A stretch of 64,000 nucleotides of DNA, from positions 30,268,133 through 30,332,132 of the forward strand of contig NC_081139.1 in NCBI RefSeq assembly GCF_958295425.1, given 5' to 3'. This DNA is from Solea solea. Taxonomy: Eukaryota > Chordata > Actinopteri > Pleuronectiformes > Soleidae. Below the pieces are notes generated by a model. That model saw only the letters and a list, made by a program, of their open reading frames with translations. It made no database searches and was not told where the DNA came from. Shown here piece after piece: positions 54,685-64,000 of this stretch (position 1 is its first letter; every line of letters starts with the position of its first letter). The position numbers were made by a program, and so were the translations under genes.

Positions 54685-54689
54685 CGGTG

Positions 54690-55064
54690 TGAAGACAACA
54701 AACATCAACATCAACACAACAGATAACAATAGAGGACATTGAGCATTTATCGTCTTCTTTTATCGTCTATTTAGATTTTCTTTGACTTCCATGGGATATT
54801 TACACCGATCACAGTGGAGTGATGTTTTCCTGTGACTGTGGGTGGAACCTGTCGAGCTCCACCCTGACCTTACTGTACCATTTAACTTCAGTATTACAAA
54901 GAAGGGAACGGCATGGCTGATTATGTTGCTACTATCTCTCATGGAAACACAGTTAGGGACCAGCCATCATTCCCAAACACTGCCAGCCCCCCCTCCTTTC
55001 CTCTTCTCCTGGTTCTCTGAAAAAAACATGCAATCTGGGGATGAGGTCAATTGGTCATTCTATA
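54690..55064. other. Stretch without gene
   Basis: No convincing coding sequence or known repeat. Confidence 0.5.
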
Positions 55065-55195
55065 GGTGTGAATGTAAGAGTGAATGGTTGTTTTTCTCCA
55101 TGTGTGACCTGCGATGGACTGGCGAACTGTCCAAGGTTGTACCCCGCCTATTGCCACAGCACCTGTGACCCTCCTGTGGAGGATGGATGGATTCA
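55065..55195 (+). repeat. SINE-like repeat, 3' part
   Basis: GTGAATGTAAGAGTGAATGG, CTGCGATGGACTGGCGA and GTTGTACCCCGCCT followed by GGATGGATGGA. This is the 3' half of the repeat type seen at 49490, 61287 and 62096. Confidence 0.6.
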
Positions 55196-55399
55196 ACATG
55201 GCCTTAAATGAAAAATGCATTTAAACTTAATGCTTGTGAGGGTTAAACAGCAGAGCACTGCTGCGTCCCTCTGTGCACTGCATCTGCTCAATTCTATCAT
55301 TTCTCCCTAAACACTTGGTCACCTGTGCAGACAACATCTCTGCATCTTTGGCTCACAGCTTACTGGACACAGATCCTCGCGCTCACTGGAAAGTATCAT

Positions 55400-55952
55400 T
55401 GTTACGTCCCGGCTCGTCAGAAGGGAAGCAACATGAATCACCAAGATGTCATATGGTTAAATAAAATCATTTATTTTACAAATAATCTGACAAAGAAAAA
55501 GAAACAGATGCTGTTCAAACAAAACAAAAGCAAATAAAAAAGGACTAAGTTAGCTATTAGTCAACTACAGAAATCAAACTGCACTTTTAAAATAACTAAC
55601 CCTAGTGTCTCCAGACAAGAGTATAAACAGGTCTACAATGAAAAGGAGGAATCAGTTTTTGCAATCTAAGTACCGAAGCCCAGTTTGGAGCCAAAGACTT
55701 GGAACAAATGTCACTCAGCAAACTCACAAACAAGACAAACTGCTACTCAGCAGGAGGCGCTGTGACGCTCAGAGGCGCCCGGCATGGACTGGGAAAGCGC
55801 TTCTTGTCTTCTTCCATTGAGAGTTCTGCGGCCGCACCAATCACTGTCCAGTCCACCTGTGACTCCGCCCATCCGCTCCAATGGCAGGCGAGGGACCACG
55901 CAGACTAGTTTGCATACCTAACTCAAGGCTCATCAGGGAGGACGATGTAACA
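55400..55952. mobile_element. Solo LTR (553 bp)
   Basis: TGTTACGTCCCGG to GACGATGTAACA, with 5-base target-site duplications ATCAT at 55395-55399 and 55953-55957. There is no internal region, so it arose by recombination between two LTRs. AATAAA occurs on the minus strand near 55460-55478, which suggests minus orientation. Confidence 0.85.
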
Positions 55953-56358
55953 ATCATTGTCTCTCTTGGATGTTTGCGTAACGTGGAAAGGTTATTATGG
56001 AATTATTGATCAATCATGGCAACAGTTCTTGCTGTTTTAACCAAACACTGGCTTCAGTTACTGTAAAACAACAGAAGCAGATGTTGAAAAAGACAAAAAC
56101 AAACTACTGTCCTCTGAGGGTTTACAGAGCTGAAATGAAGAGTCTTAAACATGTTTTTACCCAAATAACTCTCTCTGTGTCCCTGTCTCGTGTGTGTGTA
56201 CATGCTCAAAGCAGCACACACCCTCAGGACCACACACACACACACATACAAAGACATGTGAGCAATCATCCAGTTTCCATGTCCATAGCATTCGGAGTCC
56301 ATTAACTTTGTCATTTGTGTAAATGCGTGTGTTTTTTTTTTTTTTTTTCCTCCCACAG

Positions 56359-56407
56359 CATGACCGGCTGTCACCATGGGCGGAGCCGCACAACTGGACA
56401 AAGACCA
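56359..56407 (+). CDS. Candidate first coding exon of an unidentified host gene
   Basis: A textbook acceptor (a run of T then CCTCCCACAG) precedes, and a strong GTAAGT donor follows at 56408. The ATG at 56376 has an ideal context (CACCATGG) and reads MGGAAQLDKDQ into phase 2. MGG could allow N-myristoylation. No later exon was recognised in the window, so the gene would continue to the right. The surroundings are intron-like. Confidence 0.4.
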
Positions 56408-56413
56408 GTAAGT

Positions 56414-56830
56414 CCTCTGAAAAATCATTAGCATAACAATGTTCATGGGAAGTTTTTACGAGGAGCGCTGTCGTCGTGAGAGTTCCGCCCCGTCCACACG
56501 GGTGTTCCCGCGTTACACTCACTCATCCTGTGTTTCTGCTGCGTTCACTGATGACAAGAGAACACAGTCACAGTCAAGACAAATAATCACACACACACAA
56601 CCCATCAAGGATCATTGGCTCAGCTTTTTTAGGTGTGGTTGTATGGGGCACTTTGACCTTTGACCTGCCAGTGTGAGACACACATGCCCACCCTGACTGA
56701 CTGGTGATGACACAAGAATGAAACAGTTCATACAATATCTCAACAATATGTTTCCTGCTGTATCTCAACATAAGACAGGAAACCAAAGTTTGTGTCACTT
56801 TTGAAATCATTCTCTCCATGTACCAAAGTC
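56414..56830. other. Intron-like stretch
   Basis: No repeat or second exon recognised. A short tandem of CACACACA is at 56591-56600. Confidence 0.4.
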
Positions 56831-56836
56831 AGTAAC

Positions 56837-57910
56837 GCTTTATTTTACAGCCCGCTAATTACCTGGTAAGAAACTAGATGGTAACAAAACATAGTTAATA
56901 GGAAAGTTCCAAAGTAACTTTATGTAATTACTAAGTTAGTACCTAGTAAGAACATGGAAACATACTCGGAAACCAGATGGTAATACAGTCTATGTATTAA
57001 AAAAGTACCCATACAGAACGGATAGTAAGTACTATGTTATTACTTAGTAAGTACATGAAAAACTACCAAGAAACTACATGTAATACAATCGATGTACTAA
57101 GAAAGTTCCCATACAGAAAGGATAGTAAGTACTATGTTATTACTTAGTAAGTACATGAAAAACTACCAAGAAACTACATGTAATACAATCGATGTACTAA
57201 GAAAGTACCCATACAGAAAGGATAGTAAGTACTATGTTATTACTTAGTAAGTACATGAAAAACTACCAAGAAACTACATGTAATACAATCGATGTACTAA
57301 GAAAGTTCCCATACAGAAAGGATAGTAAGTACTATGTTATTACTTAGTAAGTACATGAAAAACTACCAAGAAACTACATGTAATACAATCGATGTACTAA
57401 GAAAGTACCCATACAGAAAGGATAGTAAGTACTATGTTATTACTTAGTAAGTACATGAAAAACTACCAAGAAACTACATGTAATACAATCGATGTACTAA
57501 GAAAGTACCCATACAGAACGGATGTAAGTACTAAGTTATAACATACCAAGTACATGGAAACATACTAGAAAAGTAGATGGTATTTCAATATACATATCAA
57601 CAAAGTAGCAGAAAGAAAGATTAAAGTACAAAGTAAGTACATGGAAACTGGAGTACTAGGAAATTAGATGGTAATACAATACACATATTAAGAAAGTATC
57701 AGATTCAAGGACAGTCAGTACTAAGTTATTACCTAGTAAGTACCTACAGTACATTGGTGAGTTCCAGTTACTTACCTTTAAATAGCATTTACTGCCAATC
57801 CAGAAGTATTGTGTTCTGGCTTAATGAACTGTCAAAGTAACATGTTCTTTCCCGGTACTTGAATATCACTGTTTGTGTAATGAACATGTACTTGGACTGT
57901 AAAATAAAGC
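56837..57910. mobile_element. Terminal-inverted-repeat element with internal minisatellite
   Basis: Perfect 14-base inverted ends GCTTTATTTTACAG (56837-56850) and CTGTAAAATAAAGC (57897-57910). The interior is mostly variants of AGTACTAAGTTATTACCTAGTAAGTAC-type sequence. No coding region. Confidence 0.7.
57021..57520. repeat. 100-bp minisatellite, five units
   Basis: Units start GATAGTAAGTACTATG at 57021, 57121, 57221, 57321 and 57421, exactly 100 bases apart and almost identical. Units alternate GTTCCC, GTACCC, GTTCCC, GTACCC, GTACCC near their ends. Diverged units flank the array. Confidence 0.95.
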
Positions 57911-57939
57911 AGTGCATATCTGCACCAAAGTCTCCAGAG

Positions 57940-59050
57940 AAAATCAGAGACGTGAGTGTTTCAAATCAAAACACTCAGTTTCTCTAAGGAGGCTTCAGTA
58001 GCATCATCTGCTGTTTCAGCCCAGTTCTTCCACAGTGATGACCTGCAGAGCCAGGCATTGAGACACCTACACAAGACAATCAATGACAGCGCATAAAGCC
58101 TCATATTCACTGTGATGTTCCCACTCTGGGAGGCGTTTTCAAAAATACCGCATGGATGGAACGGCACAAAAAGTGATGCATATTCACCTAAACCTGTTTC
58201 CTCTAAATCTAAATGGATTTAATTGTTCGGCATTTTTTTTCTGCCGTCCAAATTCACGTGACAACAGCCAACAGTCACTCATTACTGTGCTTTGTTGTAA
58301 GTTTAACTCTGTGAACATTCATCGACACATTTCACATGATTTTCTGTTAAAGAAGAAATCAAACTAACGATTGAGATCATTAGTTTCATACGCTCTCCTC
58401 AAATCAACCAGTGTCAGAGTGTTGGCTTCACATCCACTTTTCAATAAGGGACTACGGCCTTACTTTAGCAGCTTCTGCTAACTCCAGCTGTAACGTACAC
58501 AGGTGATTACCAGGTGTTTCAGCCATGTTCTCTCTCTGGTTCTCAGTGCTGAAGTCAAAACAGGCTGCTGTAACAAACACGTGACTCTCAGCGAGCACAG
58601 ACACATCTCTCAGCAGACTGTGTAAAAATGCTCGACTAAAGCCAGAGTACTGAGAGATTTCTGTGCTTTGGGAACATCTCTGACCTCTGCTAAAATAAAC
58701 TGTCACTGAGAGTTTTACAATCATCTGTGGTAAACTATGCTTATACAAGCTGTTGATTCAATGACTGACACCCCCGACTCTGAGCACAGCGGCCCTGCTC
58801 CCATGTTGCAGTCCCCGAGGGTTTTTGGACATGTGAGAGCTCTTATCTCTTGCAGGTAGTGCATGACACTCGGGGCTATGAGGGCACACGTCCATGCCAA
58901 AGTGGCTTTCCCCCCCTTTTCCCGCCGCTCTGAATCTGCACACCAGTGTGTGTTCACAGGTTCTGACTGAACGAGTGGCATGCCTGTCTCGCATGGAGGA
59001 ACTTCTGCGTGCCAGTTTCACGCTAAAGCCCATTCCCACGTCAGTCAGTA
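57940..59050. repeat. Probable dispersed repeat, non-coding
   Basis: Contains CCATGTTCTCTCTCTGGTTC and CCTCTGCTAAAATAAACTG, and GC-rich sequence at 58770-59040. Short open frames in both directions have no recognisable domain. It looks like a composite of old DNA elements, but its ends were not found. Confidence 0.3.
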
Positions 59051-59379
59051 ACAGCTAAGAACAAACAGCACAGGTGACGAGCGTCCATGTTACCAAACAC
59101 GTACAGTATATCATCCAGCAGCCTCTGCTCACGTCAAACCTTGTCTCCACGCCTGGAATAATACTAAACAGAAACAAACATGAATACACCATCACTTTTG
59201 GGAAAAGACCAAATCCATGATCTCCTGCTGCAGGTCTGGCATCCAGGCCTGAGTCCAGCCAAGACAAGGAGCAAGGCTGTGACTTCCATGGACCACTGTC
59301 GTCATCAGGGAACTATATGTATCAAGTAACTGGCTCTTAGAGTATCTCACAGGAACTATAGACATTCACTCATTCATTC

Positions 59380-59500
59380 CTTCATTCCTTTTGTACCACT
59401 TTATCCTCCACATGAGGGTCGCTCTCAGCTGACATACGGTAAAAGGCAGCGTACAGCATGGACAGCAGACCAACAACCATTCACTGTCACACGAGAAATG
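59380..59500. repeat. SINE-like dispersed repeat
   Basis: ATGAGGGTCGCTCTCAGCTGA and ACAACCATTCACTGTCACAC match the repeat at 49490-49690 in order. Confidence 0.5.
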
Positions 59501-59711
59501 TATAATACATCATTTCTAACTATCTGAGGTGCTACAGACGCACAAATACTTAGGAGCTAGAATAGATTCCACGTTGTCTTGGGAACTCAAACACAGATCT
59601 CCAGCATCTGTGTTTCATGTGGAAGTGAGACTCTTCCATCACTCCTTATTTGACAGTGTGTGTTATCGCTTGGTCGTTCTCTTTATCAGTGAACTACTAA
59701 AACTGCTAGAT

Positions 59712-60145
59712 CAGGGCTCTCAAACTCCCGGCCCGGGGGCCACATCCGGCCCGCATCTTGACGTAAAGTAAAATGCAGTTTAGCCCTTCAAGTTTATTTT
59801 TATTTATTTGTTTTCCACAATTACGAGAACAATTTTGCGTGCAATTTAATATTTTATAATAATAAATACTGTAAATAAATCCAAAATGACTTCACGGGAC
59901 GTGCTGACGACATGAAAGAGAAGCGCAGAAGAAGAAAAGGTAAATAGTAGGAGAAGAAGAAGAAGAAGCTCTCCAAACGTAGGCGAAATATTGTAATATT
60001 ATCAAACAATATTTGAAAATAAACCCCGTTTTCAGAAATATTTGTGATTTTTTTTCTGATACTCGTCTCAAACACTCAAGTGGCCCCCCCACTGAGATGA
60101 CAGTGCCAGCAGTGGCCCCCAGCTCATTTGAGTTTGAGAGCCCTG
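59712..60145. mobile_element. hAT-type non-autonomous element (434 bp)
   Basis: CAGGGCTCTCAAACTC at the left and GAGTTTGAGAGCCCTG at the right are perfect inverted repeats. The 8-base target-site duplications TGCTAGAT (59704-59711 and 60146-60153) are perfect. No transposase. GAAGAAGAAG tract at 59950-59969. Confidence 0.93.
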
Positions 60146-60153
60146 TGCTAGAT

Positions 60154-60935
60154 CCTCAACATGTCCTGTAGTCTTGTGTCACAGGGAAGAGACAGACATA
60201 TTTGATGTCTATGAGTCATCAGGCAGGCAGGTCATCAGGCAGGTCTGTGTGCACTGAAATAGAAAAAATCCGACTGGTCGTACCTGCTCCGGTGAACAGA
60301 GCTGAAGCGAAACTCGCCAAAGTTGGGATGATCCTATTTGTTCTTTGATCTCTTTCTATCCGTCCTTCTTCTTTTGCCCAGTTCCAGCAGTGAAAACAGC
60401 TGAAGCTTCACTTTTCATCCACAAACTGAATCAACACAGGACGCGTTTGTCTGCGTCTCGTGAGAGTTTGCTTGTTATTTGATCTTGTTGGACGTAGTAA
60501 CCATGTGTTGTGTGTGCTGGAGTTTAACTCGCAGGAAGGCGTCACACAGCACATGTGGTTCCCCATCAGCGCTATAGACAATGCTCATATTTCTATTGTG
60601 TCAAGATCGTCGTTGGAAACATGGTTTTCTGCCCAAAATCACAGGAAAACCCTGAATATTTCCTTTTAGTGACTTAGAGCTTTAATTAACTTCACTTATT
60701 ACTGACATTAACAACAGTCTATGAATGAGTAAGTGAATTGACCTGAATAACATGAATAATGTTTCATAATGTCACTTTACTACAGGCCTGTAGAGTATGG
60801 CCTCCCTGTCATGTCTGAGTCTACTATGGGTCAGAGAGCGCCACATGGTGGAGCACGTGGCGAGGAAGGTTTCTGGTTTGCATCCCGGTGCGGGATCCTG
60901 ATCTGTGTGGTTTTCCCCTCAAAAACACTCTAAAC
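60154..60935. other. Stretch without gene
   Basis: One 69-codon open frame at 60460-60669 has no recognisable motif. 60835-60925 (TGGTGGAGCACGTGG ... GCATCCCGGTGC) looks like a worn SINE head. Confidence 0.4.
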
Positions 60936-60937
60936 CA

Positions 60938-61025
60938 CATGTGTCAAACTGGTGGCCCGGGGGCCACATGTGGCCCTCCCATCGATTACATGCGGCCCGC
61001 CCACCACTGTGCGAGGTGATGGAAT
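60938..61025. mobile_element. hAT-like element end
   Basis: CACATGTGTCAAACTGGTGG followed by CCCGGGGGCCACATG is a typical end of a common vertebrate hAT family related to the 59712 element. The other end was not found. Confidence 0.45.
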
Positions 61026-61286
61026 AGAGACAGAATATAAGACTCAATGTATTTTTATAATAGTAACAAGACATTGGGTTGTAATCATTGCTTTATTAAA
61101 AGTATTACACTCAACATGAAATGACATATATTTAAGCCGTTTTAATCACAATTATCCTCGTCATTATTTGCTAAATTTTCAATTGAATTCTCTGTTTTTG
61201 TGCATCATGAAAATGTTTTTATTGTGAATCATTTTATATCAAAACAAGCAATTCTGTCTAATATCATAATGAACATCTTATATCGT

Positions 61287-61482
61287 CAGCCCGTGGCCAA
61301 GTGGAAAGGGAACTTGGCTTGTAACTGGAGGGTCATCAGTTTAAGTGAGTGTGTGAGTGGTTGTTCCTCTCTGTATGCTGGTGACCTGTCCAAGGTGTGA
61401 CCCCGCCTTTCGCCCGATGTCAGCTGGGATTGGTACCAGCAGCCCCATGAACGAATGAATGAACGAATGAATGAATGAATAA
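61287..61482 (+). repeat. tRNA-derived SINE
   Basis: GTGGCCAAGTGGAAAGGG resembles a tRNA A box (Leu/Ser type), with a degenerate B box about 30 bases on. Then come the conserved GTGTGAGTGGTTGTTC and GACCTGTCCAAGGTGTGACC blocks, and a (GAAT)n tail at 61448-61480. Confidence 0.65.
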
Positions 61483-61654
61483 TTAAGGAGATGAATCAGT
61501 CCTGCTTGTTCTTACAGAAGAACACAGCAGTTTCTTTGCCATTTGAAACAATGTTTTATGATCAATGCACACACTGTATAACACTGTTATTAGACGTGAA
61601 GAATCTGCCCATCATATTTACCACAGACTGCTGTGCTCCACCCCCTCACACACC

Positions 61655-61684
61655 CCCTCACACACACACACACACACACACACA
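61655..61684. repeat. (CA)n microsatellite
   Basis: CA run. A second one is at 61830-61858. Confidence 0.9.
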
Positions 61685-61828
61685 GAGGAGTGCCTGTAAT
61701 TAGGTGTGTTTAGTTTGAACAGCGTGCCAGCGTAGCCTCAGCCACAGTTCCCTGGAGACCATGCTGCCAATTTCACTGAGTCAACACATGTATCCATACA
61801 GTACCCAACGACTGGTGCTCAGAGTGAG

Positions 61829-61861
<33 letters not shown>

Positions 61862-62095
61862 TGTGCTGACACTCTCAGAGTATTAGCTCGTAGTTAGCGC
61901 CTCTTTCTGGAGGCCTCTCTGTGCACTCAATGCATTGTGGTACAGAAAGAGTGGTGACTTTAGAGTGGTAACATCATCGCTGTTGCCTGGTGCAGGATCC
62001 ACTTTGTACATGTCTGTCGTGACCCATTACAGTTGCTAATGTTGCTAAAGTTATGACAAACGCTTAAATATGGACGTAGTTTCATTTAGTTTCCC

Positions 62096-62205
62096 GTGGA
62101 CACATGGTGGAGCAGTGGCCAGCACTGTTGCCTTACAGCAAAAAAAACCTGGGTCTGTGATCCAGTCCGACTTAAGGCCTTTCTGTGTGGAGTTTGCATG
62201 TTCTC

Positions 62206-62271
<66 letters not shown>

Positions 62272-62442
62272 TTCCTTCCACAGTCCTAAACATGCAGAAG
62301 TGGACACTGGACACTGTTGTTTGTCTCCCTGTGATGGACTGCTGACCTGTGCAGGCTGTGACGGGCTCCCGCGGCCCCTGAGCCTCATGTAGACGACAAA
62401 GTGGTCGACAATGAATGAATGAATGAATGAATGAATGAAAAT
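62096..62442 (+). repeat. tRNA-derived SINE with internal (GT)n
   Basis: GTGGAGCAGTGGCCAGCACT is an A-box-like head, then CTGTGTGGAGTTTGCATG and TTCTCCCGTG, then a GT expansion at 62209-62268, then TCCCTGTGATGGACTG and a (GAAT)n tail at 62410-62438. Confidence 0.75.
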
Positions 62443-62449
62443 TAATTTT

Positions 62450-62860
62450 TGTTTTTAAGGCCATGTGATTTATTTATCACCATCAAACTTATAAGGTAAT
62501 AAAAGGTAAAGACGTTTTTAATATTGCTAATATCATTAATATCATGATCATAAAGTCATATTATTAGGAACAATAACAACGTGTTAAAAGTGGTTTTATA
62601 ACTCCACATTCTTTCACTCAACATGTATCTTCATGTCTAATTCATGTGTTCATCACTAACTTTAGGGTTACACATTGATGGAAAGCTTTAGGAATCTGTA
62701 AATAACTACTTGTTCCTGGTTTTCCATGGCTGACATTACACAGCTGAGGTGATTATGATCCTCATTCAACTTTCATCTACAGCTTGTCCTTTTCTGAGAG
62801 TCACACTGAATGAGATAATGAAGATGATAGTGATGATGATGATGATAAAGGATATCCTGT
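62450..62860. other. Stretch without gene
   Basis: 62555-62590 is an inverted piece of the dispersed block seen at 46890 and 35075. TGATGA repeats lie at 62832-62847. Confidence 0.5.
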
Positions 62861-62864
62861 TCTC

Positions 62865-63050
62865 TAACTCTCCTCTCTTCACCCACCTCTCCTTCACTAA
62901 CCTCCTTCCCTTCCCCCTCCTTTGTCTCCTCTCTCCTACTCCAACCGTCGGAGGCAGAGTCTGGTTCTGTCAGAGATTTCCTCTGTAATAATTGTAAGGT
63001 CTTGATCTTATCATATAAAATGCCTTAAGATAATGTCTAATGTAAAACTT
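62865..63050 (-). repeat. Dispersed fish repeat, third copy
   Basis: CT-rich tract then AACCGTCGGAGGCAGAGTCT and GGTTCTGTCAGAGATTTCCT, matching 24770-25082 in orientation and 51590-52055 in reverse. Confidence 0.65.
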
Positions 63051-63130
63051 GAGTTTCATTTAAAATGACATTTCTAAATGAGTGTGCACTTCACAGGACA
63101 CATGGAAGGAGAATGTCTCTCTATTGATTA

Positions 63131-63157
63131 GTGTGTGTGTGTGTGTGTGTGTGTGTG
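63131..63157. repeat. (GT)n microsatellite
   Basis: GT run; another lies at 63441-63466. Between them no gene was recognised. Confidence 0.9.
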
Positions 63158-63436
63158 ATGGTGGAAGTACAAATGAAGTGCATCAGTAAAGCTGTTCTTC
63201 TTAAAGCAGCTGTTATGAGGCAGCGACGTCTGCTCTGTTTGTGGAACTTCGATGGCTGCGTTCTTCACTGCGCTGGTGTGTGTGTCAGAGGTCAATCTCC
63301 AGGTTATGTCATTTAACTTCTATCTGCGATCACAAATGATTCCTTGCTTGCTCGACATCAGCAGTAACAATGTGCATGTGTGCATGTGTTTGCAGGTGGG
63401 ACACACTACACTCATTCATACAAGTCACCTGGTTGT

Positions 63437-63472
<36 letters not shown>

Positions 63473-63595
63473 CAGCTGGCTCTAAGTAGCCGTCAAGGTC
63501 CCACAGAAACCATAACCCTTAAATTTGACCTGGCAAGCTACACACTGCAGCTCAAGTCATCTATGTTTCAGGAAACATAGTTACACACAGTTAAA

Positions 63596-63681
63596 CATTA
63601 TTATTATTATTATTATTATTATTAGTAGTAGTAGTAGTATTATCATCATTATTATTACCATTACCACTATTATTATTGTTA

Positions 63682-63720
<39 letters not shown>

Positions 63721-63782
63721 ATTGTTATCATTATTCTTATTATTATTATCATTATTGTTATCATTATGATTATCATCATTCC
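63596..63782. repeat. (TTA)n compound microsatellite
   Basis: TTA, GTA and TCA trinucleotide tracts over about 190 bases. Open frames on both strands are repeat translations. From 63783 to the end nothing was recognised. Confidence 0.92.
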
Positions 63783-64000
63783 ATTCTTTGAGAGGTATAG
63801 TAACACTTAGCTCAGTTGTCAATAACCTGAAGACGTCTGCTGTATGTATTCATGTTTAAACAGGAAGAGACACCTTGCCCCTCGACAGTTTTGCATGGTC
63901 ACATGTAGACATATGGTGGAGGTTGTCCATTAAAATCCTGAGGTAGAGGAACATTTCCTCAAGCCAAGGTTCAGAACATCACAATATCTAACAACTGTAG

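Noticed and set aside
57021..57520. Regular 100-bp repeats resembling a CRISPR array at first sight
   Set aside because: Units are contiguous with no unique spacers, and the genome is vertebrate; this is a minisatellite.
58452..58748. 98-codon minus-strand frame as a host gene
   Set aside because: No recognisable domain or splice sites, and the surroundings look like a dispersed repeat; conservation data would be needed.
61287..61360. Possible tRNA gene
   Set aside because: Only A-box-like sequence and a poor B box; no cloverleaf. It continues into SINE body and tail.
62086..62392. Open frames on both strands with runs of VCVC or THTH
   Set aside because: GT microsatellite within a SINE; not a gene.
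63525..63806. Ile/Tyr-rich and Asn-rich open frames
   Set aside because: Translation of TTA-type trinucleotide repeats.

Overview
The window is vertebrate nuclear DNA, almost certainly from a teleost fish and probably a percomorph (inference). The reasons are spliced genes with GT-AG introns, a fish-specific NLR (NLR-C type: FISNA/NACHT plus 174-nt LRR exons and an N-terminal RING exon), and many fish-type repeats: L1/Tx1-like LINEs, an L2/Rex-like LINE, hAT, THAP and CACTA/EnSpm-like DNA elements, a chromodomain Ty3/gypsy element, tRNA-derived SINEs, and long GT, TA and TTA microsatellites. There are no prokaryotic operons or CRISPR arrays.

Region 1 (1-12.6 kb, + strand) holds two tandem copies of a gene family I could not name. 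Copy A (from before base 1 to 6971) has a large exon at 2504-4325 encoding two zinc-finger-like motifs and a domain with the R, K, R, H and Y signature of tyrosine recombinases. Four small acidic exons and a C-terminal Myb/SANT-like exon follow, and all these junctions are phase 1 and keep the frame. Two extra in-frame N-terminal exons (779-955, 1557-1856) are duplicates of the start of the large exon. Copy B (about 8.1-12.5 kb) keeps a promoter-like region, small exons and the SANT-like exon but has lost the recombinase exon. It also carries a roughly 1.24-kb THAP-type DNA element.

Region 2 (13.2-35 kb, - strand) is one NLR immune-receptor gene read right to left: a 5' exon with an adjacent ISRE-like site (about 34.98 kb), duplicated N-terminal exons (28.6-30.5 kb), a RING exon (27669-27880), a FISNA/NACHT exon (25349-27263) and five LRR exons. 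Splice phases match from 29.9 kb through the first LRR exon. Two LRR exons share the same nonsense codon inside a 609-bp tandem duplication, no 3' terminal exon is visible, and about 8 kb of retroelements splits the LRR array. The gene is probably damaged, or expressed in a shortened form.

Region 3 (35-56 kb) is a transposon graveyard. It contains a second L1/Tx1 fragment, a retroviral-type primer-binding site, a very young 5.6-kb chromodomain gypsy element inserted in a LINE endonuclease region, a CCHC gag remnant, an L2/Rex-like LINE interrupted by a 1.9-kb CACTA-like element, and a solo LTR with perfect target-site duplications.

Region 4 (56-64 kb) has one possible start exon of a host gene (56359-56407, + strand). 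The rest is non-coding: a terminal-inverted-repeat element containing a 100-bp minisatellite, hAT elements, SINEs and microsatellites. All identifications are from reading the sequence; no database search was run.
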